Of a stretch of 64,000 nucleotides of DNA, positions 45,817 through 53,747 are shown in pieces. The position numbers and the translations under genes were made by a program. This DNA is from Schaalia sp. 19OD2882 (GTDB taxonomy: Bacteria > Actinomycetota > Actinomycetes > Actinomycetales > Actinomycetaceae), in assembly GCF_018986735.1 (NCBI RefSeq), contig NZ_CP065521.1, positions 1,054,001 through 1,118,000 of the forward strand, given 5' to 3'. A model generated the notes under the pieces. That model ran no database searches. It saw nothing but the letters and a program-made list of their open reading frames with translations, and was not told where the DNA came from. Numbering within the stretch: the stretch's first letter is position 1; each line of letters starts with the position of its first letter.

Positions 45817-46455
45817 ATGACACGAGCACCCAAGGACCCCCTGGTCTGGATCGACTGCGAGATGACCGGCCTGGACGTCGCCACCGACGCCCTCGTCGAG
45901 GTCGCCGTGGTCGTCACCGACTCCGAACTCAACAGCCTCGACCCCGGCATCGACGTCCTCATCGCCCCACCCCAGGAGGCCCTGGACTCGATGAACGACC
46001 TGGTGCGCACCATGCACACCTCCTCCGGGCTGCTGGAGGACCTCAAGGACGGCATCACCATGGACGAAGCGCGCTCGCAGGTCCTGTCCTACGTCAAACG
46101 ATTCGTGCCCCAGCCCCGCAAGGGCCTGCTGGCCGGCAACTCCATCGGCACCGACAAGGTGTTCCTCGAGGCGAACATGCCTGACCTCATTGCGCACCTG
46201 CACTACCGGGTCGTCGACGTCTCCTCCGTCAAGGAGCTCGCCAAACGCTGGTACCGCAGGGCCTTCGAAGAAGCCCCCGCCAAGTGCGGTGGACACAGGG
46301 CGCTCGCGGACATCCTGGAATCCATCCAGGAACTCCAGTACTACCGGCGCGTCCTCTTCCCCCAGGAGCCGCCCACCCGTGAGCAGGCGGTGGCCGCGCG
46401 TGAACATGTGATGGCCATGGGAATCACCTCCACCGGGTGCCAGCGCACCCGGTGA
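45817..46455 (+). CDS. orn: Oligoribonuclease
   Basis: Degrades di- and short oligoribonucleotides, the last step of RNA decay and of pGpG turnover. The 212-residue protein has DEDDh exonuclease motifs: WIDCEMTGLD (Exo I), LLAGNSIGTDKVFL (Exo II) and HRALADILESI (Exo III). Its length is slightly over the usual 180-200 residues. Confidence 0.95.
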   Translation: MTRAPKDPLVWIDCEMTGLDVATDALVEVAVVVTDSELNSLDPGIDVLIAPPQEALDSMNDLVRTMHTSSGLLEDLKDGITMDEARSQVLSYVKRFVPQPRKGLLAGNSIGTDKVFLEANMPDLIAHLHYRVVDVSSVKELAKRWYRRAFEEAPAKCGGHRALADILESIQELQYYRRVLFPQEPPTREQAVAAREHVMAMGITSTGCQRTR

Positions 46456-46472
46456 GTCCCGCCTGAACCGCG

Positions 46473-46491
46473 GGGCCTGGTCCACAGGCCC
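46473..46491 (+). terminator. Hairpin after orn
   Basis: GGGCCTG and CAGGCCC form a perfect 7-bp stem with a GTCCA loop, 17 bp after the orn stop. Confidence 0.5.
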
Positions 46492-46635
46492 TGCGGGTCC
46501 GGGCGCTCGTGCACAGGACCCGGGGCGCCCCGGAGCGTTGTCCACAGGGGTGGCCCCGGCGTCTTCCCCTGCCGCCTCCCTCCATCGGAGTCTGGGAGCA
46601 GTTCGCCGAAGGAGCGGATGAAGGGAGAAGGAACC

Positions 46636-47232
46636 ATGAGCGACATGCCCAGCATCACCCTGCGTGGGCGGGTGGGCACCGACCTGGTGAGCGGCAGGAC
46701 CCCGAAGGACCACGTCTGGGTGAGGTTCCGCTTGGCGGTGCCCCAGTGGAGGATCGACGACCGCGGCAACTTCGTCGAGACCGGAACCATGTGGTACTCG
46801 GTCAAGGCGTGGGACCGCCTGGCCCGCAACGCCCTGCGGTCGCTGACGAAGGGCCAGAAGGTCATTGTCGTCGGCAGGCCGGGGGCGCAGGCCTGGCAGG
46901 ACAAGGAGGGCGAGGTGCGCACGGCCCTGGTGATCTCCGCCCAGGCGCTCGGACACGACCTGTCCGCAGGCACCAGCCACTTCTTCGCAGCCGGGCGTCC
47001 CGAACACGTCCATGAGGAGCCCCCCGCCGCGCACGCGCCGCTTCCCGGGCCGACGGTGGACCCGCACACGGGGGAGATCCTGCGCGAGGTCTCCTGCGAC
47101 GAGGACGCAATGGGGGTCCAGACCGGGCCTGACGCGGAGCCGGCCGGCGCCGACCAGGAAGGCTCCGCCCTTCAAGGCACACCCGAGGAGGGAGAGGTCA
47201 CTCCGGCCTTCGTCAACGCCTACGCCTCGTGA
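46636..47232 (+). CDS. Single-stranded DNA-binding protein-like (OB fold)
   Basis: The 198-residue protein has the SSB OB-fold pattern (ITLRGRVGTDLVS, VRFRLAVPQWR, TMWYSVKAWDRLARNALRSLTKGQKVIVVGRPG) to about residue 100, then an acidic, Pro/Gly-rich tail. The tail ends AFVNAYAS and lacks the classic acidic D-D-x-P-F tip, so it is probably a second SSB paralogue rather than the housekeeping one. GAAGGA precedes the ATG at 46636; an in-frame ATG at 46618 also has a ribosome-binding site. Confidence 0.82.
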   Translation: MSDMPSITLRGRVGTDLVSGRTPKDHVWVRFRLAVPQWRIDDRGNFVETGTMWYSVKAWDRLARNALRSLTKGQKVIVVGRPGAQAWQDKEGEVRTALVISAQALGHDLSAGTSHFFAAGRPEHVHEEPPAAHAPLPGPTVDPHTGEILREVSCDEDAMGVQTGPDAEPAGADQEGSALQGTPEEGEVTPAFVNAYAS

Positions 47233-47409
47233 GGCGGGGCAGGGTGGCCCGTCACACGCCAGTGGGACCGAGCCCGGGCCTTCGGCGTGCCCTAGCATTG
47301 GAGCCGTGCCATCGGGCACTGCCGCAGCCCCGCACGGGGGCGCCACCCTGCTCCCAGGGAAAGGACGCCGGCGGGCCCGGGAAACCACCTGACGAGCGGA
47401 CGGAGAACC

Positions 47410-49092
47410 GTGGCTGAGTACATCTACCAGATGATCAAGGCGCGCAAGGCGCACGGGGACAAGGTCATCCTCGACGACGTGAGCATGTCCTTCCTGCCCG
47501 GGGCGAAGATCGGCATGGTCGGCCCCAACGGCGCCGGCAAGTCCTCGATCCTCAAGATCATGGCGGGCCTGGACGAGCCGAGCAACGGCGAGGCGCGCCT
47601 GACCCCCGGCTACACGGTCGGCATCCTCATGCAGGAACCGGAGCTCGACGACACCAAGACCGTCGTGGAGAACGTCCGCATGGGCGCCGCCGACACCTTC
47701 GCCAAATTGGACCGCTTCAACGCCATCTCAGAGGAAATGGCCAACCCTGATGCGGACTTCGACGCCCTCATGGACGAGATGGGCAAACTCCAGACCGAGA
47801 TCGACGCCCTCAACGCGTGGGACATCGACTCCCAGCTGGAACAGGCCATGGACGCCCTGCGCTGCCCCCCGCCCGACCAGCCCGTCAACGTCCTTTCCGG
47901 TGGTGAGCGTCGCCGCGTGGCCCTGTGCCGCCTGCTCATCGAAGCACCGGATCTGCTGCTGTTGGACGAGCCCACCAACCACCTTGACGCCGAATCCGTC
48001 CTGTGGTTGGAAAAGCACTTGGCCGGCTACCCGGGCGCCGTCATCGCCGTCACCCACGACCGCTACTTCCTGGACCACGTGGCCGGGTGGATCGCCGAAG
48101 TGGACCGCGGTCACCTCTACCCCTACGAAGGCAACTACTCGACCTACCTGGAGACCAAGGAGAAGCGTCTGCAGGTCCAGGGACACAAGGACGCCAAGCT
48201 GGCCAAGCGCCTCAAGGAGGAACTCGAGTGGGTCCGCTCGAACCCCAAGGGACGTCAGGCCAAGTCCAAGGCCCGCCTGGAGCGCTACGAGGAAATGGCG
48301 GCCGAGGCCGAGCGCACCCGCAAACTCGACTTCGAGGAGATCCAGATCCCGCCGGGGCCGCGACTGGGCAGTGTCGTCATCGAGGCCAAGGACCTGAAAA
48401 AGGGCTTCGGGGAGCGCACCCTCATCGACGGCCTGTCCTTCTCATTGCCGCGCAATGGCATCGTCGGGGTCATCGGCCCGAACGGTGTCGGCAAGACGAC
48501 CCTGTTCAAGACGATCGTCGGCCTGGAGCCCCTGGACGGGGGAGAACTCACCGTGGGCGAGACCGTGAAGATCTCCTACGTGGACCAGACCCGCGCGGGC
48601 ATCGACCCCGACAAGACCCTGTGGGAGGTCGTCTCCGACGGCCTGGACCACATCCAGGTGGGCAACGTCGAGATGCCCTCGCGCGCCTATGTCTCGGCCT
48701 TCGGCTTCAAGGGCGCCGACCAACAAAAGCCCGCCGGGGTCCTTTCCGGCGGTGAACGCAACCGCCTGAACCTTGCCCTCACCCTCAAGCAGGGCGGCAA
48801 CCTGCTGCTGCTGGACGAGCCGACCAACGACCTCGACGTGGAGACCCTGGGCTCCCTGGAGAATGCGCTCCTGCAGTTCCCCGGGTGCGCGGTGGTCGTC
48901 ACCCACGACCGTTGGTTCCTCGACCGTGTGGCCACACACATTCTCGCGTGGGAAGGCACCGAGGAGGACCCTGCCCACTGGTACTGGTACGAAGGCAACT
49001 TCGAGTCCTACGAGGCGAACAAGGTTCAGCGTCTGGGAGCGGAGGCCGCCGCCCCACACCGTGTCACCCACCGCAAACTCACACGCGGCTGA
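47410..49092 (+). CDS. ettA: Energy-dependent translational throttle protein EttA (ABC-F)
   Basis: Ribosome-binding ABC-F ATPase that gates the first elongation steps in response to ATP level. The 560-residue protein has two ATPase domains: Walker A GPNGAGKSS (about residue 38) and GPNGVGKTT (about 357), signatures LSGGERRR and LSGGERNR, and LLLDEPTNHLD / LLLDEPTNDLD. The inter-domain linker (about 250-320) is rich in Lys, Arg and Glu as in the P-site tRNA interaction motif. Start GTG 47410. Confidence 0.95.
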   Translation: MAEYIYQMIKARKAHGDKVILDDVSMSFLPGAKIGMVGPNGAGKSSILKIMAGLDEPSNGEARLTPGYTVGILMQEPELDDTKTVVENVRMGAADTFAKLDRFNAISEEMANPDADFDALMDEMGKLQTEIDALNAWDIDSQLEQAMDALRCPPPDQPVNVLSGGERRRVALCRLLIEAPDLLLLDEPTNHLDAESVLWLEKHLAGYPGAVIAVTHDRYFLDHVAGWIAEVDRGHLYPYEGNYSTYLETKEKRLQVQGHKDAKLAKRLKEELEWVRSNPKGRQAKSKARLERYEEMAAEAERTRKLDFEEIQIPPGPRLGSVVIEAKDLKKGFGERTLIDGLSFSLPRNGIVGVIGPNGVGKTTLFKTIVGLEPLDGGELTVGETVKISYVDQTRAGIDPDKTLWEVVSDGLDHIQVGNVEMPSRAYVSAFGFKGADQQKPAGVLSGGERNRLNLALTLKQGGNLLLLDEPTNDLDVETLGSLENALLQFPGCAVVVTHDRWFLDRVATHILAWEGTEEDPAHWYWYEGNFESYEANKVQRLGAEAAAPHRVTHRKLTRG

Positions 49093-49112
49093 CCCGATCC
49101 GACCACGCACAC

Positions 49113-49150
49113 GCCACGCAGGCGCCCCACATCGGGGGCACCTGCGTGGC
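49113..49150 (+). terminator. Terminator hairpin after ettA
   Basis: GCCACGCAGG and CCTGCGTGGC pair perfectly over 10 bp with a further GCCCC/GGGGC inner stem, 20 bp after the ettA stop. Confidence 0.75.
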
Positions 49151-49305
49151 GTCGTCATGTGAGCCCGCGCTCGGCGCGTCGCGCGTGGACAGATCATCGA
49201 CATGGATCGACAGAATGTGCCCGGACCCGCACATCGACTCCTGCGACGGTGTGGGATGGGGTTGCGCCGGGGCGTCCGCCCCATCGCAGGTTCGAGGAGG
49301 AACCC

Positions 49306-52227
49306 ATGGTTGGCAAAGCCGAGACCACATGGCGCCGCGTGCGCCGCGCCCTGCGTCGACTGTTCGTGTACGGAGCCTGCTCCGTCCTCGTCCTTGCGGG
49401 ACTGGCAGGCACTTTCGTCCTCGGACCCCGCTACGAGGGGATCCTCAGCATCTTCCTCGGTGCCGGCGGCACCGAACTGGTCAACCCCGGCGGCGCGGAA
49501 ACCCAGCGTTTCACCAGCGCATACGCCAGTGCCGACGAACGACGATCGGCCCTTGAGGCCCTGAGCACCGACGTCTCACGCGAAGGAATCACCCTCATGC
49601 GCAATTCGGAGGGCGCTCTGCCGCTGAAGGCGGGTGCGAAGGTGACGGTGCTCGGACAGGACGGCGTCGACCCCGTCCACGGCGGAGGCGGCGCGGGTTC
49701 GGTCGACGCCTCGACCGCAGTGGGCCTCGTCGACGGCCTTGCCGCCAGCGGACTCCAGGTCAACCCGACCCTGACGGCCTTCTACAAGGAGGGCCCCGGC
49801 AAGGAGTTCCGCAAGACCACCACCGACGTCTACGGCCGCGGAGACTTCGCCGTCAACGAAGTCCCCCAGTCGGCCTACACGGAAGACGCGCTGTCCTCCT
49901 TCGACTCCTACGGGGATGCGGCACTGGTCGTCATCGGTCGCTCCGGAGGCGAGAGCTCCGACCTGCCCACAGCCCCCGATGCCAAGGGGCGCACCTACCT
50001 GCAACTGTCCACCGAGGAACTGGACCTGCTCACACTGGCACGCGAACGCTTCCCCAAGGTGATCGTCCTGCTCAACACCCAAAACGCCATGGACCTGTCG
50101 GAGCTGGACCAGATCCGCCCCGACGCCCTGGTGTGGATCGGTGCCCTGGGCCAGGGCGGCGCGAAGGCCGTCGGCGAGGTCCTCACCGGCGCAGCCAACC
50201 CCTCCGGCGCACTGGTCGACACCTACTCCACCGACTCCCTGTCGGCGCCCGCCACCGCCAACATCGGCGACTTCTCGATCAGCAACTCCCAAGTGCCCAA
50301 CGGAGACAAGGTCATCGCCTATTCCGAAGGCATCTACGTGGGCTACCGCTACTACGAGACCCGCTACGAGGACGTCGTGCGTGGCCAGGGCAATGCGGGC
50401 CGGTGGACCTACGCCGACGAGGTCCAATTCCCCTTCGGCCACGGCCTGTCCTACACGGACTTCCAGTGGTCCACGGCTTCCACCACCCGCAGCGCCAAGG
50501 GGTGGATGACCACGGTGACGGTGACGAACACCGGGTCGGTGGCGGGCAAGGACGTCGTCCAGCTGTACCTGCACGCCCCCTACAGCGACCAGGACCGCAG
50601 CGCCGGCATCGAACGCGCAGCCGTGAACCTCGTGGGCTTCGCCAAGACCAGGCAGTTGGCCCCCGGTGAGAGTCAGACGGTGACCATCGAGACCCCTGAA
50701 GAGGCCCTGCGTGTGTGGGACCCGACGGTCGGCACGTGGATCGTCGAAGCAGGGCAGTACGCGCTGGCCCTCGGCCAGGACGCGCACCAGGCGCTGAACT
50801 CGGTCCTGGCGGCCACCGGAATCCCGGCGGAGCGTCTCGACGGGCCGGGTGTGGTCGACCTCGTCCACCGATTCACCGTGGCCACCACCGACCGGACCAC
50901 ATGGGCCACCGCCCCGGCCACCGGGCGGCCCGTCACGGCACGCTTCGAGGAAGCCGACCCCGCCCACTACGGACAGGACTGGACCAGGCTCTCCCGCAGC
51001 GACTGGCAGGGCACATGGCCCACGACCTTCGCCGACGGCTCCTGGGAGGCGCCCGCCCGGCTTCTCGAAGACCTGGCCATCGACACCGTCTCCTCCGGTG
51101 GCGACGGCGCCTCCTCCTCAGGGGCCTCCACCCCGCTCAAAGCCGTCGACCTGGTCGGGAAGGACTGGGACGACCCGGCCTGGGAGACCTTGGTCGGCCA
51201 ACTCGGAGTCGACGAGTTGGATGCCCTGGTCCGCGTGGGCGGCTACCAGACGCGCCCCGTCGAATCTATCCAGCTTCCCGGAACCGTCGCCAAGGACGGG
51301 TCCGCAGGCATTTCGAACACGCTGGTCGGCGGCACTTCGGGCACCGCCTACCCACCGGAGGTCGTCCTGGCCTCCAGCTGGAACACGCAGCTCGCCACGG
51401 AATTTGGCGCCGGAGTCGGAGAGGACTCGCTGGCCCTGGGAGTCACCGGCTGGTACGCCCCCTCGACGAACATCCACCGCAGCCCCTACTCGGGCCGCAA
51501 CTTCGAGTACTGGTCCGAGGACCCGCTCCTGTCCGGCGACATGACCGCCGTCGTCGTCTCCGGAGCACGCTCGAAGGGAGTGATCGCCTGGACGAAGCAC
51601 TTCGCCCTGAACGACCAGGAGACCAACCGCATGGGCGTCGTGACCTTCGCGGACGAGCAGACCATCCGCGAGATCTACCTGTCGCCCTTCGAGACCGCCG
51701 TTCGCCGGGGCGGGGCCAACGCGGTGATGGTGTCGATGAACCGGATCGGCGCCCGGTGGGCGGGCGGACACCGGGGACTCATGACCGAGGTCCTTCGAGG
51801 GGAATGGGGTTTCCGGGGCGCTGCCATCACCGACCAGGCGTCATTTGCGAACTTCGCGTACGAGGACCTGCGTGAGGGCCTGGCGGCAGGCACCAGCCTG
51901 TGGCTCAACACGGACTCGCACCTGTGGAAACTCGACGACGAAGCGCTTTCGGAGGCGGTGGTGGCCGACATGCGACGTGCCGCCAAGGACGTGGTCTTCA
52001 CAGTCGTCAACTCCAACGCCATGAATGGAGTGGGCCCTGAAACCACCGTGCGTCAGACGGTGGCCCCGTGGAAGGTCATGATGTGGGGCTTCACCGCCTT
52101 CGCGGTGGCACTGACCGCCCTGTGCACCTGGCTGGACGTGCGAGGGGCGCGCACACGCCGCCGCGCACGCCAGAAGGCCCTTGCCGAGGTCGAAGCCCCC
52201 CAAGGTCAGGACCGACCCGACAAGTGA
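49306..52227 (+). CDS. Second permuted GH3 hydrolase with membrane anchors at both ends
   Basis: The 973-residue paralogue of the 36121-39063 gene has anchors near residues 20-42 and 928-945. The GH3 C-terminal domain comes first (TVLGQDGVDPVHGGGGAGS), then Fn3-like (TTVTVTNTGSVAGKDVVQLY), then the barrel domain with RSPYSGRNFEYWSEDPLLSG, TKHFALNDQETNR and the nucleophile Asp in GAAITDQASF near residue 850. The residue after the Asp is Gln, where the relatives have Trp or Phe, which may alter the substrate pocket. GAGGAGG precedes the ATG. It stands alone, about 7 kb from the main GH3 cluster. Confidence 0.88.
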   Translation: MVGKAETTWRRVRRALRRLFVYGACSVLVLAGLAGTFVLGPRYEGILSIFLGAGGTELVNPGGAETQRFTSAYASADERRSALEALSTDVSREGITLMRNSEGALPLKAGAKVTVLGQDGVDPVHGGGGAGSVDASTAVGLVDGLAASGLQVNPTLTAFYKEGPGKEFRKTTTDVYGRGDFAVNEVPQSAYTEDALSSFDSYGDAALVVIGRSGGESSDLPTAPDAKGRTYLQLSTEELDLLTLARERFPKVIVLLNTQNAMDLSELDQIRPDALVWIGALGQGGAKAVGEVLTGAANPSGALVDTYSTDSLSAPATANIGDFSISNSQVPNGDKVIAYSEGIYVGYRYYETRYEDVVRGQGNAGRWTYADEVQFPFGHGLSYTDFQWSTASTTRSAKGWMTTVTVTNTGSVAGKDVVQLYLHAPYSDQDRSAGIERAAVNLVGFAKTRQLAPGESQTVTIETPEEALRVWDPTVGTWIVEAGQYALALGQDAHQALNSVLAATGIPAERLDGPGVVDLVHRFTVATTDRTTWATAPATGRPVTARFEEADPAHYGQDWTRLSRSDWQGTWPTTFADGSWEAPARLLEDLAIDTVSSGGDGASSSGASTPLKAVDLVGKDWDDPAWETLVGQLGVDELDALVRVGGYQTRPVESIQLPGTVAKDGSAGISNTLVGGTSGTAYPPEVVLASSWNTQLATEFGAGVGEDSLALGVTGWYAPSTNIHRSPYSGRNFEYWSEDPLLSGDMTAVVVSGARSKGVIAWTKHFALNDQETNRMGVVTFADEQTIREIYLSPFETAVRRGGANAVMVSMNRIGARWAGGHRGLMTEVLRGEWGFRGAAITDQASFANFAYEDLREGLAAGTSLWLNTDSHLWKLDDEALSEAVVADMRRAAKDVVFTVVNSNAMNGVGPETTVRQTVAPWKVMMWGFTAFAVALTALCTWLDVRGARTRRRARQKALAEVEAPQGQDRPDK

Positions 52228-52251
52228 CGGGCAGGCTCACGGGGGGCGGGC

Positions 52252-53214
52252 TCAGGCCGTGCCGAGGGCCGGCCTGCCCGTCACCGGATCCACACCGAAA
52301 CCCCAACGCTGCGAACCCTGGTGGTGTTCGTCAGGCACGCGCACCATGCCCTGCTGTTCCGCTTCGGCCACGAGCTCACCTGATCGGGTGAAGACCCGGG
52401 CACGGGTCAGGGTGCGCGCGCTGTTGACGTTGTGGCAGGTGCCTTCCACCAGGAGCCACTGGGACACGTCCACGTCCCGGTGGAACCACATCGCGTGGTC
52501 GAGGGAGGCCGCCGACAGTCCGGGAGTCATCCACGACAGGCCGAGCACCCGCATTGCCGGCTCCAACATCACCTGGTCGATGACGTAGGCGAGCAGTGCC
52601 CGGTGGACGTTCTGTGAGGCGCCCTTCGGCAATGGGACGCGAGGACGCATCCACAGGTGCTGGACGGGGCTGGGGGCCGGGTCGGCGCCCGTGTACAGGG
52701 AGGCGCCCACGTGTCGCAGGTCGAAGGCGGCGGTCTTGCCGAGGAAGCGGCCCACGGGGTGCTCCATCATGCGGAAGATCTCCAGTGCGCTGGTCAGCTC
52801 CTCCGGGGCGGGCGCCGTGGGAGCGTCGGTCTCGAAGACGAGCCCGTCCTCGGCGCCTTGGAAGGAGGCGGTCATGGTGAGGATCTCTCGCCCGTCCTGG
52901 ACGGCACTGACCGCGCGGGAGGAGAAACTGCGACCGTCACGCAGACGCTCGACGCTGATCTCGAAGGTGGCCGCCGGGTCGCCTCCGCGCAGGAAGTAGG
53001 CGTGCAGCGAGTGCATCATCCGCTCCGGGTCCTCCAGGGTGGCGCAGGCAGCCAGCGCCGCCTGTGCGATGACCTGTCCGCCGTAGACGCGTCTGACCTG
53101 CGGAAGACAGTGCGCGTGGAAGAGGTCGTCCCCGGCCTCCTCCAATTGGAGGATCCTCAGCACCGAGGCCACGGGTTCGGCGGTGAGCAGGGGAATGTCA
53201 ACTGGAGCGGTCAT
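52252..53214 (-). CDS. tesB: Acyl-CoA thioesterase II (TesB family)
   Basis: Double hot-dog thioesterase of 320 residues. Conserved parts are RVYGGQVIAQAALAA near residue 45, HSLHAYFLRGGDP near 70, SFSSRAVSAVQDGR near 95, and the C-terminal SLDHAMWFHRDVDVSQWLL segment with the catalytic Asp/Gln-type triad region. Hydrolyses medium- to long-chain acyl-CoA. It converges on the permuted GH3 gene with a 24-bp gap. Confidence 0.92.
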   Translation of the reverse strand: MTAPVDIPLLTAEPVASVLRILQLEEAGDDLFHAHCLPQVRRVYGGQVIAQAALAACATLEDPERMMHSLHAYFLRGGDPAATFEISVERLRDGRSFSSRAVSAVQDGREILTMTASFQGAEDGLVFETDAPTAPAPEELTSALEIFRMMEHPVGRFLGKTAAFDLRHVGASLYTGADPAPSPVQHLWMRPRVPLPKGASQNVHRALLAYVIDQVMLEPAMRVLGLSWMTPGLSAASLDHAMWFHRDVDVSQWLLVEGTCHNVNSARTLTRARVFTRSGELVAEAEQQGMVRVPDEHHQGSQRWGFGVDPVTGRPALGTA

Positions 53215-53362
53215 GTCACAAGTGTGGACCTGTGCTGCCGTCAGCGCACTCTTGCGTTCGCGCCTGGATTGCCGCCTTCAACCTCACGGATTAGTCTGTG
53301 ACGGACGTCGCACCGCCGTCGGTGCGGCGCAGGGATTCGCCGGGGACGTGAGGAGGCAGGAC

Positions 53363-53701
53363 GTGACCCTGGACACCACTTCGATGGCCATGGCCTTCGT
53401 CGACGCCCTCGGCGGACCGAAGAATCTCGAAGACGTCGAACCGTGTGTCCTGCGCATCCGCGTGGAAGTGGCCGACCCCGCCCTCGTCGACGAGAAGGGA
53501 CTGCGCATTACCGGCGTCCTTGCCGTGGTCCGTTCCCGCAGCATCGTCCAGGTGGTCGCAGGCCCGCCCTCGGACGGGATCGCGGAAGAGATGATCGCCC
53601 TGCTGGAGCGCGCCGGCCAGGAAGGGGCCCAGGAGTCGGGACGTTGGACGAGGACGCAGGAGTGTCTCCCTTTGTCCTCGGCGGACACCGGCCCGTCCTA
53701 G
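53363..53701 (+). CDS. Stand-alone glucose-type PTS EIIB domain protein
   Basis: The 112-residue protein matches the glucose/GlcNAc-type EIIB fold (AFVDALGGPKNLEDVEPCVLRI in two parts); the phosphoryl-accepting Cys is residue 28 in PCVLRIRVE. The C-terminal 30 residues are not family-like. No EIIC or EIIA is fused. It resembles the second EIIB at 56447-56677. GAGGAGG precedes the GTG at 53363. The gene lies 46 bp before malQ. Confidence 0.8.
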   Translation: MTLDTTSMAMAFVDALGGPKNLEDVEPCVLRIRVEVADPALVDEKGLRITGVLAVVRSRSIVQVVAGPPSDGIAEEMIALLERAGQEGAQESGRWTRTQECLPLSSADTGPS

Positions 53702-53747
53702 ACTGGTGGAGACCTCCCCAGATCCCGACCCCCGGAGGAGAACCCGC

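Noticed and set aside
46470..46550. Replication origin suggested by DnaA-like boxes
   Set aside because: Only one perfect box and one variant inside a terminator hairpin; no dnaA, dnaN or AT-rich unwinding element nearby.
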